From positions 261,001-325,000 of the forward strand of contig NZ_WQHX01000003.1 in assembly GCF_013035425.1 (NCBI RefSeq): 64,000 nucleotides of DNA. The letters run 5' to 3'. Positions 53,670 to 62,105 of the stretch are shown piece by piece. Position numbers and translations under genes: made by a program. This DNA is from Ruegeria arenilitoris (GTDB lineage: Bacteria; Pseudomonadota; Alphaproteobacteria; Rhodobacterales; Rhodobacteraceae). Each line of letters begins with the position of its first letter. Within the stretch, counting starts at the first letter, position 1. The notes under the pieces were generated by a model that ran no database searches, was not told where the DNA came from, and saw nothing but the letters and a program-made list of their open reading frames with translations.

Positions 53670-55202
53670 TCAAAGCTGCGATCCGATGGGTAAAATTGCG
53701 AGTAAACCGGAAACGATGTGATCCCAGGCCGAGCCTGTCGGTTCCGAGTCGTATTCCAAGATTGTGCCGTCTTCATCGCGAGTTTGCCACTTAAGCTGAC
53801 CGGCATTCTCCAAAGTCACCCGATAAGTGTAAGCAGGCAGTACTTCGTTCAGCGCACCCATGGTTTGAGCGGTCAATGAAGGCGAGTCTATCAGGATGCC
53901 CATTTCAGTGTTGATATTTACCGAGCGTGGGTCCCAGTTGAACGATCCTACGAATAGATAACGGTCATCAATCGCGAAGGCCTTGGAATGCAAACCCGAG
54001 CGGGATTGCGCCCAATTAATTCCGCGCCGTTGAACCTGATAAGCATCGGGTCTCAATTCATATAAATCCACCCCACCGCGCAGCAGTGCCCGGCGTTTCT
54101 TGGCGTAATGGGCATAGACTGGCGCGACATCGTTAGAGCGCAACGAATTGGTTACGACCGTTACGTCGACCCCACGGTTTTCCAGTTCGGTCATCCATCT
54201 GACGCCGTTGTTGCGGGGCACGAAATATGCGGAGACTATATTCACCTCATCCCGCGCATCTTCAAAATACGGGAGCAGTTGAGACGCGAGAATTGGGTCA
54301 GAGTTGTCAACGCCCGCAGCCTTGGAAGGCGGGTCCGCGTATAACCGCGCCGGAACCCAATCCAAAGCCAATGCGCCATCTGCGAAGTTTTCCTTGGCGG
54401 ATTTTCTCAAAGCTTCTCCGTATTGGGTTTGCTTTGCCTCTTCTACAAGGGCATGGAGCCTTTCACGGGCTTCGCTAAGACCAAATGTTTCAGGCTCTCC
54501 AACAACCACACGCGCGGGTACGGCGAACTCGCTATTCCAATAGGCGTCAAAACTTTTAGAGACCTCTTCAACCACGGGCCCGGCTGCCAATACATCGAGA
54601 TCAGCATAGTTCATTTCTTCCTGGGCCAGGAAATACTCGGCACCTATGTTTCGCCCACCCACGATGGTGAATACATTGTCGGCAGTCATCGACTTGTTGT
54701 GCATCCTGCGGTTTATGCGTTTAAAGTCCGTCAGCCCGGCTACAAGAAGGCTCTGATCCCGCCAAAAGGGGTTGAACAGCCTGATCTCGATATTCTTGTG
54801 ATAGTCCAGAGCAGCTGTCATAGCGTCATAGCTGGAGGTATCCATATCATCCAGCAACAGCCGAATGCGAACACCTCGGTCAGCCGCCTGCAAAAGGCTG
54901 GCCGCAAAAAGGTGCCCCGTTGGGTCATTGTGCAAAAGGTAGTATTGCGCATCGATCGATCGTTCTGCAGCGGCGGCCAACAAAAGTCTTGAGACCAGTG
55001 CTTGTTCTCCATCATTAATCAGCTTTACTCCGGATCGCCCGTCCTTTGGGTCTCCAAGTCTGTTGGCGGCTTGACTTAAAGCGCTGTTCGAATTTGTGGG
55101 AACAGAGCTTGTCACTGTCTTTTCGTAAGTGCGAACTTTTGGGGCACATGCGACAAGAGCAAGCGCACAAACTATTTGAACCAGTAATTTCCAATGGTTC
55201 AT
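53670..55202 (-). CDS. Phospholipase D-superfamily lipoprotein (cardiolipin synthase-like)
   Basis: 510 residues with a lipoprotein signal (ALALVACAPK). Two HKD motifs are present: MHNKSMTADN and LHSKAFAIDDRYLFVGSFNWDPRS, each in HxKx4D form, so the two-lobed active site should be complete. Family activities include phosphatidyl transfer (cardiolipin synthesis) and phosphodiester hydrolysis. A lipid anchor places it in the periplasm. It is divergent from the ATP-grasp/Anbu operon by 171 bp, which may mean shared regulation. Confidence 0.87.
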   Translation of the reverse strand: MNHWKLLVQIVCALALVACAPKVRTYEKTVTSSVPTNSNSALSQAANRLGDPKDGRSGVKLINDGEQALVSRLLLAAAAERSIDAQYYLLHNDPTGHLFAASLLQAADRGVRIRLLLDDMDTSSYDAMTAALDYHKNIEIRLFNPFWRDQSLLVAGLTDFKRINRRMHNKSMTADNVFTIVGGRNIGAEYFLAQEEMNYADLDVLAAGPVVEEVSKSFDAYWNSEFAVPARVVVGEPETFGLSEARERLHALVEEAKQTQYGEALRKSAKENFADGALALDWVPARLYADPPSKAAGVDNSDPILASQLLPYFEDARDEVNIVSAYFVPRNNGVRWMTELENRGVDVTVVTNSLRSNDVAPVYAHYAKKRRALLRGGVDLYELRPDAYQVQRRGINWAQSRSGLHSKAFAIDDRYLFVGSFNWDPRSVNINTEMGILIDSPSLTAQTMGALNEVLPAYTYRVTLENAGQLKWQTRDEDGTILEYDSEPTGSAWDHIVSGLLAILPIGSQL

Positions 55203-55373
55203 TCGTATCCTCCAACAGTTTTTTAGGACTATACACAGCGTTGCAGTTCAGCTCGATTTTTCTTCGCTTTACGCCTTGGCCGACAGCCTCAAAAATAGAC
55301 GCAACTCAGAAAGCAATTCTGTTTTTCAGTCCGTTTTACTTGAAAACTGCGTTGTGTTCGTCAAACTTCTCGA

Positions 55374-56792
55374 ATGAGTGAATATTTTGATGAGATGTAC
55401 AACAGTGACGGATCACTCCGCGGACCATATGAAGAGATAGGCCGTTGGTTTGATGCCGAAGATGTTTCGCGGTTGCGGGCAAAACAACGCGAAGCGGAAG
55501 AGGTTTTCAGACTGACGGGCATTACGTTTAACGTTTACGGCAAGTCAGAAGCTGAAGAGCGTTTAATTCCTTTCGATATCGTTCCCAGGGTAATTTCCGG
55601 TCGCGAATGGCAGCGGTTGGAACGTGGTATTGAACAGCGTGTTCGAGCCATCAATGCGTTTCTTTATGATATCTACCATCGTCAGGAAATTGTTCGGGCA
55701 GGGCGAGTTCCCGCTGCAATGATAGCTGAAAACGAGGCATTTCTTCCGCAAATGCTGGGTGTTTCACCGCCCGGGCAAATATACACGCATATTGTAGGGA
55801 TTGATCTGGTCCGCACGGGACCCGACGAATTTTTCGTATTGGAGGACAATGCCAGAACCCCGTCTGGCGTAAGTTACATGCTCGAAAACCGGGAAACGAT
55901 GCTCAAGATGTTCCCCGAGTTGTTCAGCGCGACGAATGTCCGGAATGTCTCAGATTATCCGCTAAACTTGCGACGGTCCCTTGCGGCTTGCGCACCAGAT
56001 TGCGCCGAAGGGGAGCCGACTGTAGCAGTTCTTACACCGGGTATCTACAATTCTGCATATTTCGAGCATGCGTTTCTTGCAGACCAGATGGCAGTGGAAT
56101 TGGTTGAGGGGCACGACCTGCGCGTCGTTAAAGGGCGCGTTTGCATGCGCACCACGCGAGGGTATCGTCCAATAGATGTTCTGTATCGTCGGGTAGATGA
56201 TGAGTTTCTTGATCCTTTGAATTTTAACCCAGAAAGTGCTCTGGGTGTACCTGGTATTTTGGACGTTTATCGCGCTGGGGGAATAACAATAGCAAATGCG
56301 CCGGGAACCGGAATTTCTGACGATAAGGCGATCTATTCCTACATGCCTGAAATCGTGGAGTTTTATACAGGCGAAAAGCCAGTTTTGAAGAACGTTCCAA
56401 CGTGGAGATGCAGCGAACCCGACTCGCTTGCCTATGTTCTGGACAACTTGGCAGATCTGGTGGTCAAGGAAGTACATGGTTCTGGTGGTTATGGTATGTT
56501 GATTGGCCCCACTGCCAGCAAGAAAGAGATTGCGACTTTCCGCGACAAGCTCAGGGCGCGGCCGTCCAACTACATAGCACAGCCAACGTTGTCGTTGTCG
56601 ACCGTCCCAATCTTTGCCAGATCAGGTTTGGCACCCAGACATGTTGATCTACGCCCGTTTGTTCTTGTTTCACCCGAAGGCATCAAAATTACACCTGGTG
56701 GGTTGACGAGGGTGGCTCTGAAGAAAGGTTCTTTGGTCGTGAACTCCTCCCAGGGTGGCGGCACCAAAGATACCTGGGTTCTGGAGGACTAA
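55374..56792 (+). CDS. Circularly permuted ATP-grasp protein (DUF404/DUF407)
   Basis: 472 residues. The wording is that of the circularly permuted ATP-grasp family: MSEYFDEMYNSDGSLRGPYEEI near the start, ERGIEQRVRAINAFLYDIYHRQEIV, then GIDLVRTGPDEFFVLEDNARTPSGVSYMLENRE, and late KEVHGSGGYGMLIGP and RPFVLVSPEGI. Such proteins are predicted amide/peptide-bond-forming ligases. The next three genes complete a conserved set with alpha-E, transglutaminase and Anbu proteins. It starts the operon; 3 bp separate it from the alpha-E gene. Confidence 0.9.
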   Translation: MSEYFDEMYNSDGSLRGPYEEIGRWFDAEDVSRLRAKQREAEEVFRLTGITFNVYGKSEAEERLIPFDIVPRVISGREWQRLERGIEQRVRAINAFLYDIYHRQEIVRAGRVPAAMIAENEAFLPQMLGVSPPGQIYTHIVGIDLVRTGPDEFFVLEDNARTPSGVSYMLENRETMLKMFPELFSATNVRNVSDYPLNLRRSLAACAPDCAEGEPTVAVLTPGIYNSAYFEHAFLADQMAVELVEGHDLRVVKGRVCMRTTRGYRPIDVLYRRVDDEFLDPLNFNPESALGVPGILDVYRAGGITIANAPGTGISDDKAIYSYMPEIVEFYTGEKPVLKNVPTWRCSEPDSLAYVLDNLADLVVKEVHGSGGYGMLIGPTASKKEIATFRDKLRARPSNYIAQPTLSLSTVPIFARSGLAPRHVDLRPFVLVSPEGIKITPGGLTRVALKKGSLVVNSSQGGGTKDTWVLED

Positions 56793-56795
56793 GCC

Positions 56796-57737
56796 ATGCT
56801 GGGAAAAACCGCAGGCGGGTTGTTCTGGATGTCCCGCTATCTGGAAAGAGCTGAAAACACCGCCAGATTACTTGAAACCGGGCAACGTATGGCTTTGACC
56901 CGAGCCCAAAACTCGATCGAAGAGTGGGCGTCGGTTCTGAAAACCGCGGGTGTTCTGGACAGCTATCATTCAAAGTATGACGAGGTAACCAAAGACAATG
57001 CTGTTGATTGGGTTTTGCGGGACGCTGAAAACCCTTCATCGGTTCGGTCCGTCATCAAACAGGCAAGGGACAACGCGCGCCTTGTGCGAACCGCCTTAAC
57101 GCACGACGTTTGGAGCGCGGTCAATGCCACTTGGATGAAGATCGACGCGGTCATGAAACGCCGAGTAAACGAGCGGGATTTGCCCGGTGTCTTGGAACTG
57201 GTTCGTCATCAGGCAGCTTTGGTCCGAGGAGCGAATCTTGGTACAATGCTGCGCAATGACATCTTTGACTTTACAAGGTTGGGTACGTTCGTTGAACGCG
57301 CCGACAACACAGGGCGCATCCTGGACGTCAAGTATTATGTCCTTTTGCCTACAGCATTTTCAGTCGGATCCTCTTTGGATAACATCCAGTGGGAAAGCAT
57401 CCTGCGATCAGTCGGTGCAGGGGGTGGATACCGGATGACGCATGGCCAAAAGACGACGCCTTCGGACATAGCCGCTTTTCTGATCCTCGATCAGCGAATG
57501 CCACGCAGTCTTCATTTCTGTTGCCGCAAAATTCAGGAAAACCTTTTTTATCTAAAAAAGGACTACGGATTTTCTGGTCCGTCCTGCGAAGGCTCCGATG
57601 CGCTTTTCCAAAAGTATATGGACAAGGATATCTCCGAAATTTTTGAGTTCGGGCTTCATGAGTTCATACAAGAATTTTTGAACGACCTTTCGATGTTAAG
57701 TCGCCAAGTTGAAATCGACTATCGCTTTTATGAGTAG
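56796..57737 (+). CDS. Alpha-E domain protein (DUF403)
   Basis: 313 residues, almost entirely helical. MLGKTAGGLFWMSRYLERAENTARLLE is the alpha-E hallmark, with FVERADNTGRILDVKYY and DYRFYE at the end. The role of this domain is not established; it always travels with the permuted ATP-grasp protein. It is the second gene of the operon, 3 bp after the ligase gene and 3 bp before the transglutaminase gene. Confidence 0.9.
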   Translation: MLGKTAGGLFWMSRYLERAENTARLLETGQRMALTRAQNSIEEWASVLKTAGVLDSYHSKYDEVTKDNAVDWVLRDAENPSSVRSVIKQARDNARLVRTALTHDVWSAVNATWMKIDAVMKRRVNERDLPGVLELVRHQAALVRGANLGTMLRNDIFDFTRLGTFVERADNTGRILDVKYYVLLPTAFSVGSSLDNIQWESILRSVGAGGGYRMTHGQKTTPSDIAAFLILDQRMPRSLHFCCRKIQENLFYLKKDYGFSGPSCEGSDALFQKYMDKDISEIFEFGLHEFIQEFLNDLSMLSRQVEIDYRFYE

Positions 57738-57740
57738 AGC

Positions 57741-58538
57741 ATGAAACTGCATATCAAACACGAAACCAGATATGACTTTGATGCGCCAGTTCCGTTTGGT
57801 CTGCAGCAACTTAGAAAAACCCCTAAGTCTTTCCGCAATCAAACTATCCAAAGTTGGGATACCCGCGTCGAGGGCGGGCGCAAGGAACTGACTTTCGAGG
57901 ACTATCATCGAAATACTGTCGAGCTGGTTTGTTTTGAACCAAACACAAAGAGTGTGTCTTTGATTTCGGAAGGTGTAGTCGAGGTTGAAGATACGCACGG
58001 TATTCTTGGGCCTCACGAAGGGTCAACACCGCTTTGGCTTTTCAAACGCAGCACACGCCAGACAAAACCGGGCAAAGGTGTCGCTGAAATGGTCAGATCG
58101 CTACCGCAGGGCGAACTTGTCCAGCAGCTTCATGCACTGTCAGATGCCATCAGGGATCGTGTTGAATACAAGGTCGGAAGTTCACATCCGGACTGGAGCG
58201 CTGAGGACGCAATCGAAGCGGGCAGCGGAGTTTGTCAGGACCACGCGCATATTTTTGTTAGCGGCGCACGCCAACTCGGTTTGCCTGCGCGCTACGTGTC
58301 AGGCTATCTGATGATGAATGAAACCGAGCTACAAGATGCGACCCACGCTTGGGCGGAAGTGCATATTGAAGGACTAGGTTGGGTTGGATTTGACGTCTCC
58401 AACGGGATATCCCCCGACAACAGATATGTTCGTGTTGCAACGGGGCTAGACTACTCACAGGCTGCACCGATAATAGGAAGTAGAATTGGGGCAGCGGGTG
58501 AGCAGTTGACGGTACAGCTGCAAGTCGCACAGCAGTAA
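57741..58538 (+). CDS. Transglutaminase-like cysteine protease/peptidase
   Basis: 265 residues. The N-terminal beta region (MKLHIKHETRYDFDAPVPFG) is typical of bacterial transglutaminase-like proteins. The catalytic triad is visible: Cys165 in GVCQDHAHIF, His202 in THAWAEVHI and Asp218 in GFDVSNG. There is no signal peptide, so it is cytoplasmic. Family members act as peptidases or amide-bond exchangers. It is the third gene of the Anbu cluster. Confidence 0.9.
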   Translation: MKLHIKHETRYDFDAPVPFGLQQLRKTPKSFRNQTIQSWDTRVEGGRKELTFEDYHRNTVELVCFEPNTKSVSLISEGVVEVEDTHGILGPHEGSTPLWLFKRSTRQTKPGKGVAEMVRSLPQGELVQQLHALSDAIRDRVEYKVGSSHPDWSAEDAIEAGSGVCQDHAHIFVSGARQLGLPARYVSGYLMMNETELQDATHAWAEVHIEGLGWVGFDVSNGISPDNRYVRVATGLDYSQAAPIIGSRIGAAGEQLTVQLQVAQQ

Positions 58539-58550
58539 CGGAGACAAAGA

Positions 58551-59285
58551 ATGACCTATGCTGTGGGGATGCGGCTGAACCGCGGGTTGGTTTTCATGTC
58601 TGACACGCGCACCAACGCTGGTGTAGACAACATTTCCACCTTTAACAAGATGTTCAACTGGACGATCGAGGGCGAGCGATTCATTACTTTGTTGACGGCC
58701 GGCAATCTGGCCACAACGCAGGCAACTGTAAGTCTACTGGAAGAAAGGACAAAGGCGCCTGCTGATCGTTCGCCGTCAATTCTTGAGGCGGAAACAATGT
58801 TTCAGGTCGCTCAGTTGGTTGCAGACACACTCAAAGACGTTATTGAACAGCACGGCTGCGCGGGCCAGCAGGCCGATAGCGCGTTCCACGCCACCATGAT
58901 TTTGGGCGGTCAGATCAAAGGCGGACCATCGCGGTTGTTTCTGATCTATCCCGAAGGAAACTTTATAGAAGCAAGTGAAGATACCCCGTTTTTCCAAATC
59001 GGGGAGACCAAGTACGGTCGACCGATTTTGGTCCGGGCTTTCGATCCGGAAATGAGCTTTGCCGAAACCGTAAAGTTATTACTGGTTAGTTTTGATTCAA
59101 CCATCAAAGCCAACTTGTCCGTTGGCGCACCGCTTGATCTGTCCTTCTACGACGAAGACAGTTTTGCTGCTGGCAAGCGAACTAGGTTCGAGGCAGATGA
59201 CGCATATTTCCGAACCATTTCGGACGGGTGGGGTGACGCTCTAAAATCAGCGTTGTCCAAACTGCCCGCATATAAAACAGAATAA
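58551..59285 (+). CDS. Anbu-type proteasome-like Ntn hydrolase
   Basis: 244 residues. MTYAVGMRLNRGLVFMSDTRTNAG is the Anbu start: Thr2 would become the N-terminal nucleophile after Met removal, with Asp18 and Lys33 at the places of the proteasome catalytic Asp and Lys. The fold is that of HslV and proteasome beta subunits, and Anbu proteins form open ring or helical assemblies. It is the last gene of the ATP-grasp/alpha-E/transglutaminase operon, 12 bp after the transglutaminase gene. The natural substrate is unknown. Confidence 0.9.
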   Translation: MTYAVGMRLNRGLVFMSDTRTNAGVDNISTFNKMFNWTIEGERFITLLTAGNLATTQATVSLLEERTKAPADRSPSILEAETMFQVAQLVADTLKDVIEQHGCAGQQADSAFHATMILGGQIKGGPSRLFLIYPEGNFIEASEDTPFFQIGETKYGRPILVRAFDPEMSFAETVKLLLVSFDSTIKANLSVGAPLDLSFYDEDSFAAGKRTRFEADDAYFRTISDGWGDALKSALSKLPAYKTE

Positions 59286-59393
59286 ATGAACGGCGATTGA
59301 ACAGCGGTTTGATCACAAGATATCTGTGCTGGATTTTACGGAGAGCTTTTCCCCGGCCCAGTAGCAAGATTAAAGCGGCTCAGCCAATGGTAG

Positions 59394-60125
59394 TCACTTC
59401 AATGCACGGGCAAGAAAAGTGCGGGTAGCTTCCTGTTGAGGCGCTTCAAATAGTACTTCTGGCGGGCCCTCTTCAACTATACGCCCGTTTTGCAAGAAAC
59501 CCACTTTGTCCGCCGCTTCGCGGGCAAATCCCATTTCATGGGTGGCCATCACCATTGTCATTCCCTGCTTTTTCAGCATTAGCAACACGTCAAGAACTTC
59601 ACCAACCAGTTGCGGATCCAAGGCCGAGGTGATTTCGTCAAACAACATCACTTCAGGTTGCATGGCCAGGGCCCGAACAATGGCCACTCTTTGTTGTTGT
59701 CCACCTGACAATTGATCCGGGTAGTTATGCATCCGGTCGGCAAGGCCAAATCTGGCAAAAAGCGCCTCGGCTTCTGGTAACAATTCAGCGCGTGATTTTC
59801 CATGCACCCGACGCGGCGCGAGCATAACATTTTCAATCGCCGTCATGTGAGGGAACAGATTGAAACTCTGAAAAACAATTCCGATCCTTGCTCGTACCGA
59901 CTGAGGGTCAAGCCCTGGAACGGAAATGTCTGTGCCATCCAGGAAAATGGCGCCGTCTTCGATAGGTTCCAACAGGTTTATACAGCGCAGAAGCGTGGAC
60001 TTTCCAGCCCCGGATGCACCGATGAGACAAACCATTTGTCCCTCTTCCACATCCAGATCAATCCCATCGCAAACTGTATCGTCGCCAAACCGTTTCACGA
60101 CGCCTCGTAGCTCAAGTTTTGCCAT
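59394..60125 (-). CDS. Polar amino acid ABC transporter ATPase
   Basis: 243 residues of the GlnQ/HisP type. Walker A is GASGAGKST, Q-loop IVFQSFNLFPHMTAIENVMLAP, signature LSGGQQQRVAIVRA, Walker B VMLFDEITSALDPQLVGEVL and the switch His MATHEMGFARE. The start overlaps the permease stop (TGATG). It is the last gene of a three-gene operon. Confidence 0.9.
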   Translation of the reverse strand: MAKLELRGVVKRFGDDTVCDGIDLDVEEGQMVCLIGASGAGKSTLLRCINLLEPIEDGAIFLDGTDISVPGLDPQSVRARIGIVFQSFNLFPHMTAIENVMLAPRRVHGKSRAELLPEAEALFARFGLADRMHNYPDQLSGGQQQRVAIVRALAMQPEVMLFDEITSALDPQLVGEVLDVLLMLKKQGMTMVMATHEMGFAREAADKVGFLQNGRIVEEGPPEVLFEAPQQEATRTFLARALK

Positions 60126-60958
60126 CAGCGTCTCTCTCGCATCTGGCGTGCCATTAGATGGTCGGCGTAACGCGTAGCCGGGATCGTTACGATTAGGAAA
60201 ATGATGGCGGCACCAACGTAAGGAGTGAAGTTTGCGAGCAAAGACTTGAACACGCCGGCCTGACGGAAAATTTCCACGGGGCCAATGAAACTAAGCAATG
60301 ACACGTCTTTTTGCAATGCGATAAGCATGTTCATTTGCGAAGGAACGACATTGCGGATGGCCTGCGGTAGAACCACATCCCGCATAACCTGCCTCTCGGA
60401 AAGGCCCAGCGACAGAGCAGCTGCGCGCTGACTGTGGTGAACGCTGTCAATGCCGGATCTGAAAATCTCTGCCACGTAGGCTGAATAAGTGAGTATCAGA
60501 GCCAACGAACCCCAGATGTAAGGTGAATTCCACGGCCTTGGCAGGCCAAGGCCCGGTATGCCGAAGCCGATGAGATATACAGTCAAAATGACTGGCACAC
60601 CGCGGAAGATGTCCGTAAATGCAGCGCCAAATATACGCAAAGGAAAAAGTGCCGGGGATTTCGCGTCGCGGGCTAAAGCTATCAACAAACCAAGTACAGC
60701 AATCGCAGGAGCCGACCACGCAAAGATCATTACATTAATACGAAACGCTTCCAGCAGTTTGGGAAAAGTTTTTGCCAGCACTTCGCCGTTAAAAAAGCTC
60801 TGCTGTACCTTTCCCCATCCTGGTGCCATCGGAACCAGAACGACTAAGGCAACGACGACGATTATGGTGCTTGTCGCAGCAACCAAAATAGAACGCCGTC
60901 GTTGCTGCGCTTCGTAGAGTTCACGGCGAGTTATCCCCGCCGCCTTTGATCTTGCCAT
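60125..60958 (-). CDS. Polar amino acid ABC transporter permease
   Basis: 277 residues with an N-terminal cytoplasmic stretch and about five membrane segments. FRGVPVILTVYLIGFG and the EAA loop HHSQRAAALSLGLSERQVMRDVVLPQAIRNVVPSQMN place it with the HisM/GlnP family. Only one permease gene is present, so it probably works as a homodimer. It starts 1 bp after the binding-protein stop. Confidence 0.88.
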   Translation of the reverse strand: MARSKAAGITRRELYEAQQRRRSILVAATSTIIVVVALVVLVPMAPGWGKVQQSFFNGEVLAKTFPKLLEAFRINVMIFAWSAPAIAVLGLLIALARDAKSPALFPLRIFGAAFTDIFRGVPVILTVYLIGFGIPGLGLPRPWNSPYIWGSLALILTYSAYVAEIFRSGIDSVHHSQRAAALSLGLSERQVMRDVVLPQAIRNVVPSQMNMLIALQKDVSLLSFIGPVEIFRQAGVFKSLLANFTPYVGAAIIFLIVTIPATRYADHLMARQMRERR

Positions 60959-60959
60959 C

Positions 60960-61775
60960 TTATTTGATTAGGGGAACACCAGTGGTGTCCTGCAGCCATT
61001 TTGCCTCGATCTCTGCCAATTTTCCGTTTGAGGCGATGGCGGCAATAGCTTCGTCAACACAGGCCTTCAGCGGATTACCTTCCTCCATCAGCATCCCGAA
61101 ATGATCAGGGTTGTCGCCTTCGTCAGCAGGGAACTGACCGATGACTTTGGAGCCTTCGATCATGACGGCGCTGAGAAACAACGCAGTCGGCAAGTCAAAC
61201 AGTGCCGCGTCAATCTGATTGGCCGTCATGGCCGCATTGACGTCAGCGTTGTCGCCATAAAGCAGCGGCTCATTGTCTGGTTCGATGACTGCGGCCAGTT
61301 TTGGCACCGCCGTCGTCGAACCGACTGCCCCCCATTGCAATCCTTTCAGGGCCTCCAACGTGGGCTCCGTGTCCGTCGCATTGGAACCAACCAGCACGGC
61401 CATTGGCGCCGTGTAATAAGGAGATGAAAAATCGACGACCTGATCCCGTTCCGGCGTGATTGAGTATTGTTGCATGTTCACATCAAACTCTTTAGCGCCC
61501 GGTTGAATTGCCTCGTCGAAAGAAGACCTGACCCAAACGACATCCTCCGCAGCAAACCCCATTTCTTCGGCTACGGCATAAGCTACAGCTGCCTCGAACC
61601 CTTCGCCACTTTCGGGCGCATCGTCCAGAACCCAGGGGAAGTAGGCGGGGTTTCCTGTTGCTATGGTGAATTTGCCGTCGGTAAGCGTTTTACCCGCCGC
61701 GCAATGACCGTCTGCAAATGCGGTCGTGGAAAACAATGCGAACGAAGCCGCGGTAAGCGAAAGCATCTTGGACAT
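60960..61775 (-). CDS. Polar amino acid ABC transporter substrate-binding protein
   Basis: 271 residues with a signal peptide (cleavage near TAFADGH) and AGGAGG nine bases before the ATG. The body is a SBP_bac_3 fold: FTIATGNPAYFPWVLDD, GFEAAVAYAVAEEMG, FDVNMQQYSITPERDQVVDFSSPYY. The closing CVDEAIAAIASNGKLAEIEAKW is typical of glutamine/arginine-type receptors. The ligand is unknown; linkage to a hydantoinase gene across the divergent region hints at a nitrogenous catabolic substrate. Confidence 0.88.
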   Translation of the reverse strand: MSKMLSLTAASFALFSTTAFADGHCAAGKTLTDGKFTIATGNPAYFPWVLDDAPESGEGFEAAVAYAVAEEMGFAAEDVVWVRSSFDEAIQPGAKEFDVNMQQYSITPERDQVVDFSSPYYTAPMAVLVGSNATDTEPTLEALKGLQWGAVGSTTAVPKLAAVIEPDNEPLLYGDNADVNAAMTANQIDAALFDLPTALFLSAVMIEGSKVIGQFPADEGDNPDHFGMLMEEGNPLKACVDEAIAAIASNGKLAEIEAKWLQDTTGVPLIK

Positions 61776-62105
61776 GGGCGCAAACCTCCTGTTGGACTGA
61801 TTGTATTACGGTAATTCTGCCTGCATGTGCTGTCCAGCGGGTTAGAAGTTGATGGAGCATCGGATTTTCCACGCGAATCGCGGATTGCGCCGTGGCGTAA
61901 AGGATTTTGTTGACGATCCAACCATATCTCGTGCAATGCTTGTTACGGAAAAAGTAACAGGATCATGGCCGTTATGATCTTTATTCAACATCCAATGATG
62001 CGCCGGGATACCGGATCCGACCTTGTTACTTAACCTGGCGGCTTAGACACCCGTTGGGCAATCGGTCTTTGAGCCGCTTTTCAGTTTTAGCTAGCAGTCT
62101 TTCTA
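61776..62105. other. 330-bp divergent promoter region
   Basis: It separates the amino acid ABC operon (-) from the hydantoinase gene (+). One clear palindrome (61941-61959) is present near the centre. No gene was recognised. Confidence 0.45.
61941..61959. promoter_or_regulatory. Operator-like palindrome in the ABC-hyuA divergent region
   Basis: TGTTAC and GTAACA form perfect 6-bp arms with a 7-base AT-rich centre (GGAAAAA). A further half-site-like TTGTTAC lies about 80 bp to the right, toward the hydantoinase gene. It may bind a regulator shared by both transcripts. Confidence 0.4.

Noticed and set aside
53435-53806. 123-codon reading of the small ORF downstream of the PLD gene
   Set aside because: Its first 46 codons overlap the PLD gene, which has intact HKD motifs; only the part from ATG 53596 could be real.
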